A program made the translations under genes and the position numbers. DNA of 64,000 nucleotides. It comes from CAVVGZ01 sp963747965. GTDB lineage: Bacteria > Chloroflexota > Anaerolineae > Anaerolineales > Anaerolineaceae. How positions within the stretch are numbered: the first letter of the stretch is position 1; each line of letters begins with the position of its first letter. The notes below the pieces were generated by a model, which was not told the origin of the DNA, did not search any database, and saw only the letters and a program-made list of their open reading frames with translations. This document shows positions 19,333-28,283 of the stretch, in pieces. Location: positions 3,193-67,192 of the forward strand of contig CAVVGZ010000001.1 of NCBI GenBank assembly GCA_963747965.1, written 5' to 3'.

Positions 19333-20804
19333 ATGGGAAACAAGATGAATCGTGGAGCAATACATAAATACATAGATGGCCACAAAGACGAACACATTGC
19401 GAATATTCAGGAATGGGTACGCCAGCCAAGCGTAAGCTGGGATAATATCGGTTGTGAAGATATGGCTCAACTGGCTGCCAAAACTTTCAAGAAGCTGGGC
19501 TGCCAGGAAGTAGAGGTGCTGGAAGGACGTTTTCATCCTGGTGTATGGGCTGTGTATGACGCTGGAGCCCCCATCACAATCCACAACTATGCCATGCTGG
19601 ATACACGAACGGTCAATGCCAGGGAATGGGCATACGATCCCTGGGGTGCTGAATTATTGCCTATGGGAAATTACCCTAAGGTACTGGTTGGACGTGGCGC
19701 CATGGCAGCCAAAGGTCCGTACATGACCTGGCTGAATGCGCTATCATCCATCATTGCTGTCGAAGGAACGCTTCCGGTAAACATCATGTTCCTGGCTGAA
19801 AACGAAGAGATCATGGGCAGCCCAACCTACCGGAAATTTGCAAAGGAAAAAGCCGGGCAGTTGAGGAAGGTAGATGTGAGTTTTGCCCCGCTTGCCTCCC
19901 AAAGCCCTGCCGGTGTTGTAACTATGGGATTGGGTTTGAAGGGTATGACCGTGGTGGAACTGACTGCCAGCGGCAAGACCTGGGGAAAAGGCCCCGTGAA
20001 CACCGTGCACAGTATGGTCGCTTCGCTGGTAGACTGCCCGCCATTCAGACTGGCCCAGGCTTTAGCGACCTTATCCGAGCCGGATGGAAGCGGATGCGCA
20101 GTAAAAGGACTGAAGAAGGTATGGGATTACCGCAAGCCATTAACGGATGAAGAGACCGAGCTGCTGGCTACCATTGCCAAATCAGCCGAGGGCAAAGACT
20201 GGCGTGACGTACTGCCATTGGGCGGCGCAAAGAACGTCAGCACTATCCGCGGCGGCATGGATGGGATGGATCCATTGGTCAACTGGTTGTATGGTCCCAC
20301 GTTCAACATTGCCGGTATAAGAAGCGGCTTTCTGGGCCCAGGACCGGGACGATTCCCTATATCATCCCCAGCACGGCGACAGCTACCATCGATATGCGGT
20401 TGGTGGTTGAGATGAGTCCCGAGGAAATTGTCCACACATTACGGGAACATCTGGATGAGCATGGTTTCACCGATATTGATATCGATGTGTATGCAGCCTT
20501 CAGCCACAATGTGACGCCCGTTTCAGCACCAGCATCGCAGGCGATGCTCAAGACCATGGAGCAATATAATCTGAATTACACCGTTTGGCCCATCGAAGGC
20601 GGCGGTGGACCATGGACTGTGATCCCCAATATGTTCAATGTGCCCTGCGTTCGCGGCGGCGCAATTGGCGGCGGTGCCGGACGACCTGTTGACGAATACT
20701 ATGTCATCGAGGGTGATGGCAAACTGGCTGGAATGACCCAAGCAGAGAAATACCTGGTTGATTTACTCTACAATCTAGCAGAAACATTGAACCCACAAAT
20801 ATAA
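19333..20804 (+). CDS. M20-family peptidase homologue lacking metal ligands, frameshifted
   Basis: Homologue of M20 dipeptidases/deacylases, about 490 residues once a missing base near 20349 is restored (G-P-G-P-G-T-I-P-Y joins the frames; the first frame stops at 20415). The fold markers are clear, but several zinc ligands are not. The usual G-H-x-D reads A-M-L-D (about 19590), the G-R-G-x-D-D-K-G motif reads G-R-G-A-M-A-A-K-G (about 19692), and the late A-H-x-x-N-E motif reads G-R-P-V-D-E-Y. The N-E-E motif and the dimerisation-domain His (V-H-S) remain. It is therefore either a non-metallo enzyme or a non-catalytic subunit. It is co-directional with the isochorismatase genes on both sides. 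The substrate is unknown. Confidence 0.78.
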
Positions 20805-20866
20805 GGGAAAATTATTGGCAAAAATAAGGAATGGCTGTTTTTGACACTTAATTTGAAAGGGAAATT

Positions 20867-21547
20867 ATGGGAATAATACCCAGGGTGCCTTATAAAATGC
20901 TGGCAGCCCCAATTCCAGCTGAAAAAATTCGGAATGAAAGAACAGCGATTATTTTGCTGGACTTTCAAAATTATACCTGCAATCGAAACAGCGGATTGGG
21001 CAGCCTGGCCAAAGTAAAGGGTATTACTCCTGAATTTGATGAATACTACAGCATGGTGGATGCGGCAAAAGCAAATTGCAGCAGCCTGTTGGAGGTAGGT
21101 CGGAAGAACGGGTTAGAAGTTATTTTTTGCTATTTGTTCAATAACAGGACCCGCAGCCAATATTCCCGGCAATTCGAGTTAAGTCAATTCCCTCTTCCAA
21201 CCGGAGATCTGAAAGACGAATATCTGGCTGAACCATCGCCTGCAAAAGGGGATTTGATCATTACACGGGATACCTATTCACCGTTCCTCAATACCGGGCT
21301 GGAAGAGAAATTACGTGACAAAAATAAAGATACCCTCATCCTGGCCGGAACCCTGTACAACCATACCGTTGCCCAGGCAGCACGAGAGGCAGCCGACCGG
21401 GGATTCACAGTAATTGTGGTTTGGGATGCATCGGCCAGTGAGACGTTGGACTGGCACCTGGTAACCAGAACCGGGTTGGTAGGAGGCTTAATTCTTTCAC
21501 GTCGAACACATGAAGTGATCGAGATGGTGGAAGGGAATCGGACATGA
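20867..21547 (+). CDS. Isochorismatase-like protein with altered active site
   Basis: Single-domain isochorismatase-superfamily protein of 226 residues, starting after an AAAGGGAAATT ribosome site. The catalytic Asp is kept (I-L-L-D-F-Q). The Lys position reads T-R-D-T-Y-S-P-F, i.e. Arg, and the Cys position reads Y-N-H-T-V-A-Q, i.e. Thr. Two of the three catalytic residues are thus replaced, so ordinary amidase chemistry is unlikely. Its stop overlaps the start of the next gene by 4 bases (ATGA), showing translational coupling. It may be a partner subunit of the active double-domain enzyme at 17867. Confidence 0.8.
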   Translation: MGIIPRVPYKMLAAPIPAEKIRNERTAIILLDFQNYTCNRNSGLGSLAKVKGITPEFDEYYSMVDAAKANCSSLLEVGRKNGLEVIFCYLFNNRTRSQYSRQFELSQFPLPTGDLKDEYLAEPSPAKGDLIITRDTYSPFLNTGLEEKLRDKNKDTLILAGTLYNHTVAQAAREAADRGFTVIVVWDASASETLDWHLVTRTGLVGGLILSRRTHEVIEMVEGNRT

Positions 21548-22521
21548 GAATAATCAGAACTGTAAGAGGAGATATTGATCCGTCGCAATTAGGAATTACA
21601 GCACCCCATGAACACCTTTGGTGTAACGAGGAAATCGAAAACAAACCTGAAAAGTATAGTTTTCCTGGAATTACTGAAAAGATGGTTATGCATGACCGGC
21701 AGCTCATAATAAAAGAACTCAAAGATTTCCATGAAGCTGGGGGAAGAGCGGTAGCCGAAATGACAACCGATGGATGGGGACGGGATGTAACAGTATTGAA
21801 GGAAATCTCTGAAGCAGCCAACGTCCACGTTATCTCGATTTCGGGCACCTATATAGAAGACTACTTGCCGCAATATTTTTATAGGATGGATATTGATGAA
21901 CTGGCAGAACGGTTTGCTAGAGAAATCACGGTGGGTGTGGATGGAACGGGTATACGGACCGGTTTATTAAAGGCTTCGGTAAGTCGCAGAGTTGTGGAGC
22001 AGGCAGAAGAAAAAGGTGCCAGGGCAGTTGCCCGAGCACAGGTGCAAACTGGTGTTGCCATAACCACACATACCAACGCATCATCGCGGTTTGAGATCAG
22101 CGGTGGAAACAGCGGAATGCTTCATCTGGACATCTTCGAACAGGAAGGGGTGGATTTGAGCCGGGTGATCGTGGGACACACAGATGAAAATGCAGATATC
22201 CGTCAATTGATTCAGCTGATCAAGCGGGGTGCAACTATCCAGTTTGATACAATTGGGAAGCTTCACTGGCTGTTGGATCAAACCCGTATCGGCTTGATAC
22301 GGCAGCTTTGCGAAAAGGGCTACGAAGACCGGGTTTTACTTTCCACGGATCGCTGCCGGGTTTCTGAAACAAAAACACATGGCGGACCAGGTTATTCACA
22401 TATCTTGAATACTTTTGTACCTTTGTTACACCAGTCAGGTATCGATGAGAAAATTATCCACAAATTCCTGGTAGACAACCCTGCCGCCATTCTCTCATTC
22501 GAAGCAGGATACACTGACTAA
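21544..22521 (+). CDS. Phosphotriesterase-related metal-dependent hydrolase
   Basis: TIM-barrel amidohydrolase of the phosphotriesterase-related family; members are lactonases, esterases or of unknown function. The binuclear metal site looks complete: H-E-H after strand 1 (A-P-H-E-H-L), Lys in G-L-L-K-A (carboxylated bridge), His in T-T-H-T-N, His in V-G-H-T-D, and Asp in L-S-T-D-R. At 325 residues the length is normal. It overlaps the preceding gene by 4 bases and so is in the same operon. It is one of the clearly active enzymes of the cluster, suggesting that a lactone or cyclic amide is opened here and the products passed to the others; that pathway is inference. Confidence 0.88.
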   Translation: MRIIRTVRGDIDPSQLGITAPHEHLWCNEEIENKPEKYSFPGITEKMVMHDRQLIIKELKDFHEAGGRAVAEMTTDGWGRDVTVLKEISEAANVHVISISGTYIEDYLPQYFYRMDIDELAERFAREITVGVDGTGIRTGLLKASVSRRVVEQAEEKGARAVARAQVQTGVAITTHTNASSRFEISGGNSGMLHLDIFEQEGVDLSRVIVGHTDENADIRQLIQLIKRGATIQFDTIGKLHWLLDQTRIGLIRQLCEKGYEDRVLLSTDRCRVSETKTHGGPGYSHILNTFVPLLHQSGIDEKIIHKFLVDNPAAILSFEAGYTD

Positions 22522-22692
22522 TGAGGAAAAAGAAGTTGATAAATCCTGGCGTCAAAGAAATGGACGATAGATTTCAGGAAGATCAGTCTAACCATTTTTC
22601 CTGGTTTGTCGTAGAATTCCGTACTACCAATCTGCCCCCGTCAAATCAAGCGGGTTATTGCAATATATTTCCGATACTATAGGAGTTTTTAT

Positions 22693-23647
22693 ATGAAAAA
22701 TGAACTGGTGGTCCATACTTTATCTGCAAAGGCTGGCAAAAAGGTAACAGGCATTCTTGAATTTAAGGTAGATGGAAAGCCTTTTTCACTGCCCGTGTTT
22801 AATCAATGGCGAAAAAGAAGGCCCAACCCTGGTCATCTTTGGCGGCATTCACGCCGCCGAATATGCCAGTGCTGCCGCGGCACTTGAAATTGGCCAATCA
22901 CTGAATCCTGCGAAAATCAGAGGGCAGGTCATCGTTGTGCCGGTTGTTAATCAGGCCGGTTTCCATGTCCGTTCGATATACCTCAATCCGATGGACGGCA
23001 TTAACCTGAACCGGGTTTTCCCGGGAAAAACGGATGGCAGCCCATCAGAACAGATCGCGGCCTGGCTGACGGAGAATGTGATCAAACAGGCTGATTATTT
23101 AATCGACCTGCATGGCGGCGATTTAATTGAAGCGCTGGTTCCCTTCACAATCTTCCCGGAGACGGGTGATCCAATAGTTGATAAAGCATCGGTTGAGCTG
23201 GCTCAGGTCTTTGGCATTAAATATCTGGTTCGCAGTGTCGGAAAAGCCGGTTCAACCTTTTCAGCAGCGGCAGGAGGCGGAGTTCCGGCGATCCTGGTTG
23301 AATCTGGCGGACAGGGCATCTGGCCGCGCAAAGATGTACGAAGACTGGTACGCGGTGTTAATCGTGTCATGCTCCAGTATGGCATGCTCCATGGGGGCAA
23401 ACCAAAGAAAGTGGAAACCATTGTCTTAAAAGATTTCATCTGGCTGCGCAGTGAGCAAGCCGGGTTCTGGTATCCGGCGACTGAGGTTGGCGATGATGTG
23501 AAAAAAGATCAGCTTCTGGGAAAAATCACGGATGCGTGGGGCAGCACCCTGCAGACGGTTTCAGCACCCGCCAGCGGCCGGGTGTTGTTCCTGGTTACTT
23601 CACTGGCGATCAATAACGGAGATCCATTGCTGGCCATCGGGGCTTAA
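22693..23647 (+). CDS. Succinylglutamate desuccinylase/aspartoacylase-family protein, frameshifted
   Basis: Zinc-dependent deacylase-like protein of the AstE/AspA (M14-related) family, which removes acyl groups from N-acyl amino acids or related amides. The first frame runs from 22693 to about 22800 and the second continues to 23647; removing one T from the TTT at 22798-22800 gives P-V-L-I-N-G-E-K-E-G and a protein of about 317 residues. Metal motifs are intact: G-G-I-H-A-A-E-Y and I-D-L-H-G-G-D. The C-terminal part (W-Y-P-A, then A-P-A-S-G-R-V-L) resembles the biotinyl-like C-terminal domain of this family. It lies 170 bases after the phosphotriesterase-like gene. A fragment of its 3' end is duplicated at 35558. 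Confidence 0.85.
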
Positions 23648-23683
23648 TCACCTTTGCCTTTATCTCTCACCCCCCTATTCTTT

Positions 23684-23713
23684 GAGAGACTGATGGAAAC
23701 AACAGTCTCTCTT
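23684..23713 (+). terminator. Terminator of the hydrolase cluster
   Basis: GAGAGACTG (23684-23692) pairs with CAGTCTCTC (23703-23711) with a 10-nt loop, followed by TTAA. A shortened copy is present in the duplication at about 35747-35775. Confidence 0.65.
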
Positions 23714-23844
23714 AATGGAGGATTCGGAAACCGGGCATTGAGCGGGCAATCGAAAGTACTGGTGATTAGTGCGTACGGTCAATTTCATACCCGCATTGAC
23801 AGGAATAAACATTAACATAAATATTTAATACTTGAAGGAGAATA

Positions 23845-24237
23845 ATGAAAAAGTTATTGGTCTTTTCTTTTATAGTGATGATTGCGGCAATTGCGCTTGT
23901 GAGTTGCTCAACTGCCGCTACTACTGTTCCTCCTGCGCCAAATGCCACATTGACTGATACCGCTGCACCTACTTCAATTCCTGCAACTTCAGCACCCGCC
24001 TCTCCAACCACAGCTCCAGCAACACCTGATCCTGGCAGCAGCACAACAGCTATCGATGGAAAAACATTGTTAGAAACCCGCTGCACTGCCTGCCACTCCC
24101 TTGATAGGGTAAACACAAAGTCAGGCTCCCCAGACGATTGGAAAAGCACAGTGGATCGGATGGTTCAAAAAGGTGCGGAATTATCGAGTGAGGAAGCAGT
24201 CATTCTGGTTCAATACCTGGCAGAAAATTTTAAATAG
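23845..24237 (+). CDS. Small mono-heme cytochrome c lipoprotein (paralogue 3)
   Basis: 130-residue lipoprotein cytochrome with signal peptide ending V-S-C-S (lipobox), a Pro/Ala/Thr-rich linker of about 45 residues, one CTACH heme site, and Met in D-R-M-V-Q-K-G as the likely distal ligand. The GAAGGAGAATA ribosome site is strong. The gene and its downstream hairpin are homologous to 16228-17168, and its upstream region plus coding sequence are copied almost unchanged at 35558-36303. Confidence 0.82.
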   Translation: MKKLLVFSFIVMIAAIALVSCSTAATTVPPAPNATLTDTAAPTSIPATSAPASPTTAPATPDPGSSTTAIDGKTLLETRCTACHSLDRVNTKSGSPDDWKSTVDRMVQKGAELSSEEAVILVQYLAENFK

Positions 24238-24336
24238 GGGCTGTCAGTAAAACAGAACTTCTCTAGATACTGCACTCGTCAGTTCTAATAATCTGAGATA
24301 AACCTGCCTGTTTTACCAAATCGGTCCTAAAGGATC

Positions 24337-24369
24337 AAAAAAGCAGTTCTTGCCATAACTGCCTTTTAT
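24337..24369. terminator. Bidirectional terminator, duplicate copy
   Basis: A-run, then GCAGTT pairing with AACTGC, then a T-run (24337-24369). It is homologous to the hairpin at 16671-16709. Confidence 0.6.
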
Positions 24370-24371
24370 CA

Positions 24372-24802
24372 ATGCAGACACTCAAATCAGGAATTTATTT
24401 CAGGATCAAAACACAACTCCTTGACCTCAAATATGGCTATGTGGAGGAACTCCAGCGCGTTTTCATCCAGGCGGTAGACTCCATTGGTTATGAGGGGAAT
24501 AATACCCGCGTTGATGTGTGCCTTGGCGCAGCTGATGCAAAGAAAATGGTGCGACATAACAGGAGCAGCTGCGTGTGGACAACTGTATGCAGGGCTGCCG
24601 GGATAATAGCGTAGGTTTCAGCTTGGATTGTGAGCACATCGTGCCCATCCACCAGAAAGGGTCCAATTTCATCGAAATGAGGCTGACCCGCCGATGAGCC
24701 GTTAAACGATGTAGTCAGGATACGTTTATCCAGCACTAGTACACTGTCGGCAAAAGCACGGTCGCAGGTGCTGTGTTCAGTTACTGCATAAGCAATATCC
24801 AT
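24372..24802 (-). pseudogene. Decayed dCMP deaminase duplicate
   Basis: A degenerate copy of the deaminase at 16728. The N-terminal half still aligns (S-T-C-D-R-A-F, V-L-D-K-R-I-L-T-T, A-G-Q-P-H-F-D-E-I-G). The catalytic H-A-E-T-N-A-I has become Q-A-E-T-Y-A-I, the frame is then lost, and the P-C-x-x-C zinc motif is gone from the readable frame. It occupies the same convergent position behind a small cytochrome gene and a hairpin as the intact copy, so the pair was duplicated as a unit and this copy decayed. Confidence 0.85.
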
Positions 24803-25427
24803 AAAGCAGGAATCCTGATCAGGGTGTATTGAAAGTTAGCTTAGGACAAGGAAAACACAGAACGAAAATTCAGAATAATTTTCAGATTTGCCATTCTCCA
24901 TGTTTTAATTATTAATATTTTTGTATAATTAATAAAATCAGTTAATTCACATATACTGTATCCATGAAGAATTTATATTATTTGAAAAGGAATCTGGGGC
25001 AATAAGGATTAAATGGAACTGGTGGACTGAATCATAAAGCATGGTGGATTACTGGCTGTTTTTCCGTTTTTCAATTATCCACAATCGATCCACAAAAAAG
25101 AAAGGAGCTAACCGGAGAAAAAACAATTAAGGATCGGTTTCAGGAGGGTGCCTTCATGAAGAACCAGGGGAGGTTGAATTAAAGAGTGAATCTGAGAAGT
25201 AAAATCATTTGCGGATATAGGAACAATCATTGACAACCCGGCTGCAATACAGCACCTGCAACTTTCATGATTTGCACAGTAAGGTTGTGTTGGCTGCGTT
25301 ACATATTTTTTATATGCAGTCAATATGTTGAGAAAATCATTGATTTTTCTCTTACGCCACAATTCAAAATGCGGCTGAGGTTATGGATATCCCTCTGCGC
25401 AAATAATTAAAAATAGGGAAGGGTAGA
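24803..25427. other. Intergenic stretch before the GDPD/Eut locus
   Basis: About 625 A/T-rich bases between divergent units. An 84-codon minus ORF (25108-25362) shows no family features. A cobalamin riboswitch would make sense ahead of a B12-dependent lyase locus, but I could not recognise its conserved box here. Confidence 0.4.
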
Positions 25428-26528
25428 ATGCATAAAAAATCATTACTCATTGTTGTTCTTCTATTAACCATCAGTTCCTTGCTTCTTGCAAGCTGCGGCG
25501 CACAACAGGCCGAAACCGAAACAATAGATCTAAACACATATACCCTCGATCAGATAGTCGAAAAAGCAAAAGAAGAAGGTCATGTGGAATCGGTTGGTAT
25601 GCCAGATTCATGGGCAAACTGGGGTGAAACCTGGCAGGAACTCACTGCCACATACGGTATCACTCATGCCGATACGGACATGAGTTCTGCAGAAGAGTTG
25701 AACATGTTCGAAAACGAGAAGGATGCCCCCACCAAGGACATTGGCGATGTCGGACTTGCATTCACTACCGAAGCAATCGAAAGAGGCCTTGTCCAGGGTT
25801 ATAAGACCTCCTACTGGGACGCTGTCCCGGATTGGGCTAAAGGAGAAAACGGCCTTTGGATGATTGCCTACACCGGTGTGACCACCTTCCTTTATAACGA
25901 AGATATCACCGATGAACCAGCCCCTACATCCTGGGCAGATGTTCGTAATGGCACCTATAAAATTACCATCGGTGATGTAATCGGCGGCGCAACCGGCCAG
26001 GGCAATGTACTGTCCACTGCTTATGCTTTCGGTGGTGATATGGAAAATCTGGACCCGGCCTTTGAGTTCTGGGCTGAGATGGCTAAAGCCGGCCGTATTG
26101 ACCAGGGTGATATTCTCTTACAGAGAATCCAGGCTGGAGAGGTTCAATTAGGTGTTACCTGGAGTTACAACGCACTGGGTTACCGTGACCAGACCCCCAA
26201 CTACAAATTCACAGTCGGTGTTCCATCGGACGGTTCCATCCTAAGTGGTTATGCCTCTGTAATCAATTCTTATGCTCCGCACCCGTTTGCAGCTGCACTG
26301 GCACGCGAGTATATCTTCAGCGATGAAGGTCAAAATAATCTCGCCAAAGGTGGTGCAGTCCCCACCCGGACGGATATTTCGATTCCACAGGAAATCCAGG
26401 ATGCCACCATCCAGCAGTCAGAGTATGCAAATTCTGTTCCGATCAAGGATGCTGCTGCATATGCAGCAGTTGGCGCCGAAATCTCCAAGCGCTGGGAAGA
26501 AGAGATCATTCCTCTGATGAGCAAATAA
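25428..26528 (+). CDS. ABC substrate-binding lipoprotein (polyamine/iron-type)
   Basis: Extracytoplasmic solute receptor of the spermidine/putrescine/Fe-type group (SBP_bac family), 366 residues. The signal peptide ends L-A-S-C-G (lipobox, Cys about residue 22). The mature domain carries the family's W-A-N-W region near the start of the lobe and late-lobe residues such as G-A-V-P-T-R. It starts the operon of two permeases, an ATPase, GDPD and Eut genes. The context suggests glycerophosphoethanolamine or ethanolamine as ligand, by inference; the fold alone does not say. A GGGAAGGGTAGA ribosome site precedes the ATG. Confidence 0.85.
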   Translation: MHKKSLLIVVLLLTISSLLLASCGAQQAETETIDLNTYTLDQIVEKAKEEGHVESVGMPDSWANWGETWQELTATYGITHADTDMSSAEELNMFENEKDAPTKDIGDVGLAFTTEAIERGLVQGYKTSYWDAVPDWAKGENGLWMIAYTGVTTFLYNEDITDEPAPTSWADVRNGTYKITIGDVIGGATGQGNVLSTAYAFGGDMENLDPAFEFWAEMAKAGRIDQGDILLQRIQAGEVQLGVTWSYNALGYRDQTPNYKFTVGVPSDGSILSGYASVINSYAPHPFAAALAREYIFSDEGQNNLAKGGAVPTRTDISIPQEIQDATIQQSEYANSVPIKDAAAYAAVGAEISKRWEEEIIPLMSK

Positions 26529-26570
26529 TTTCTGCCGCAGATTATAAATAAGAGCTGAAATGTTTCATAT

Positions 26571-26599
26571 GGGGCGTATTCGGCAATACGCCCCATTTT
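26571..26599 (+). terminator. Intercistronic hairpin between binding protein and permease
   Basis: GGGGCGTATT (about 26571-26580) pairs with AATACGCCCC (about 26585-26594) around a tetraloop, then ATTTT. This is a compact intrinsic-terminator-like stem between the binding-protein stop and the permease start, expected to reduce readthrough so that receptor exceeds membrane subunits. Confidence 0.75.
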
Positions 26600-26604
26600 C
26601 AGAT

Positions 26605-27474
26605 ATGGGAGAATCTTTGAAGAATAAGCCGAATTTGAATATATATTTTCTTATTCTATTTCCTTTTCTGGTCGTTGTCTTTCTGTACGAGATCCTGCCC
26701 CTGGTTATGATGATTTTAAGCAGCTTCAAATCAGAAATTGACGAATCCATCCTTTTCACCCTCGAAAACTATATAACCGCCTTTACACGACTGTCGTTCC
26801 AGCGGGCAATCATCAATAGTCTGAAAATTACACTCATATCCACCGGGATTGGCATTCTAATTGGTTTTCTTGCCTCCCAGTCTGCTCACAACGCTCGTGG
26901 AAAACTCAAGAACTTCTTTTTGACCATTCTTAATATGACCTCCAATTTTGCTGGTGTTCCGCTGGCTTTTGCCTACATGATCATCCTGGGAAATTCAGGG
27001 GTCCTCATTATGCTTGGCGAGACGATGGGATGGGATGCATTGGCAAATTTTGATCTCTACACAGCGAATGGGTTGATCCTGATGTATATCTATTTCCAGA
27101 TCCCGCTGTCCACCTTATTATTGATTCCAGCCTTTAACGGGATTCGCAAGGAATGGCAAGAGGCCAATACAATACTGGGTGGACGGACACTTTATTTCTG
27201 GTCAATGGTTGGCATTCCTGTGTTATTGCCAAGCATTTTGGGCACCATGAGTGTTCTTTTTGCCAATGCGCTGGCCGCTTATGCCACGGCGTATGCCTTA
27301 TTAATGAACAACTATTCGCTTCTCCCCGTAAATATCACCGGCATGTTTACAGGTGATATGAAAACTCGTCCCCATCTCGGAGCAGCGTTGTCAGTAATTA
27401 TGATGCTTCTGATGGTGGCTGCGATTCTCATCAATAACTACATTACCCATCAGACTTCAAAATGGAATGAGTGA
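26605..27474 (+). CDS. ABC transporter permease 1 (PotB-like)
   Basis: Integral membrane subunit of a polyamine/phosphonate-type importer, about 290 residues with six predicted transmembrane helices. The E-A-N-T-I-L-G-G motif near residue 200 is the cytoplasmic EAA-loop contact with the ATPase. Start choice: an ORF opens at 26560, but that ATG lies upstream of the hairpin at 26571. ATG 26605 follows the hairpin, and TTG 26617 is preceded by GGGAGA at good spacing and may be the true start. The next permease follows 3 bases after the stop. Confidence 0.85.
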   Translation: MGESLKNKPNLNIYFLILFPFLVVVFLYEILPLVMMILSSFKSEIDESILFTLENYITAFTRLSFQRAIINSLKITLISTGIGILIGFLASQSAHNARGKLKNFFLTILNMTSNFAGVPLAFAYMIILGNSGVLIMLGETMGWDALANFDLYTANGLILMYIYFQIPLSTLLLIPAFNGIRKEWQEANTILGGRTLYFWSMVGIPVLLPSILGTMSVLFANALAAYATAYALLMNNYSLLPVNITGMFTGDMKTRPHLGAALSVIMMLLMVAAILINNYITHQTSKWNE

Positions 27475-27477
27475 TAT

Positions 27478-28281
27478 ATGAAGAAATCGGCTTATTCTCG
27501 TGTTTTCATAATTTCCCTCATTATTTATCTCCTCATTCCGCTGCTTGCTACGGCTGTCTATTCTTTGTTTGAGAAATGGACAGGTATACTTCCGGAAGGC
27601 TTCACCCTCGACCACTACACCTCTTTGCTCTCAAACAAGGCATTCCTGCTTTCCCTTTGGCGTACAGTAATAATTTGTATTATCCCGATTGTACTCACAG
27701 TTATCCTGACTCTTCTGGCGCTATTTGCAGTGACAATCTATTTTCCATCTCTGGAAAAATATGTCCAGATCCTTTGCATGATCCCCTATACGATTCAGGG
27801 AGTCATCCTTTCTGTCAGTATCCTGTCACTTTATGCGGGCGCCAGGAGCTTCCTCGGGCTGCGTCTGGTGATGTTGATTGGAGCTTATTGCATTATCATT
27901 CTCCCTTATATTTACCAGGGAATTCGTAATAGTATGCGTGCCATTAATATGCCCATGCTCATTGAAGCCGCAGAGATGCTGGGGGCCAGCAAGCTGAGTG
28001 CATTTTTTCGCGTGATTGTACCAAACATCATTTCCGGTATTACTGTTTCATCGCTGTTGGCAGTAGGAATCATTTTCGGGGATTATGTGCTGATCCGGAA
28101 TATCACGGGCAGCGCCTTCCAGAATGTTCAAATTTACCTTTTCCTGGCGATGAAACGTTCCAGTACTGAAGCATCCGCCGTTTTTGTCATCATCATGGTC
28201 ACCACATTCCTGATCACTGCATTGGTGCTCTATATTCAGAGCAGGGACAACTGGCAGAAAATTGAAAGCAAAGGGAGATAA
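27478..28281 (+). CDS. ABC transporter permease 2 (PotC-like)
   Basis: Second membrane subunit, 267 residues, with six likely transmembrane helices. The EAA loop is I-E-A-A-E-M-L-G-A-S near residue 162. It is tightly coupled to the upstream permease and to the ATPase 2 bases downstream. With 26605 it forms the heterodimeric channel of the importer. Confidence 0.9.
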   Translation: MKKSAYSRVFIISLIIYLLIPLLATAVYSLFEKWTGILPEGFTLDHYTSLLSNKAFLLSLWRTVIICIIPIVLTVILTLLALFAVTIYFPSLEKYVQILCMIPYTIQGVILSVSILSLYAGARSFLGLRLVMLIGAYCIIILPYIYQGIRNSMRAINMPMLIEAAEMLGASKLSAFFRVIVPNIISGITVSSLLAVGIIFGDYVLIRNITGSAFQNVQIYLFLAMKRSSTEASAVFVIIMVTTFLITALVLYIQSRDNWQKIESKGR

Positions 28282-28283
28282 AA

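Noticed and set aside
23766..24149. Minus-strand ORF opposite the small cytochrome
   Set aside because: Antisense shadow; the same shadow recurs opposite the copy at 35906.
25108..25362. 84-codon minus-strand ORF before the GDPD/Eut operon
   Set aside because: No family features; composition resembles the A/T-rich spacer.
24803..25427. Cobalamin riboswitch ahead of the B12-dependent lyase locus
   Set aside because: I looked for the conserved B12-box pattern and could not see it; an Infernal search would be needed.
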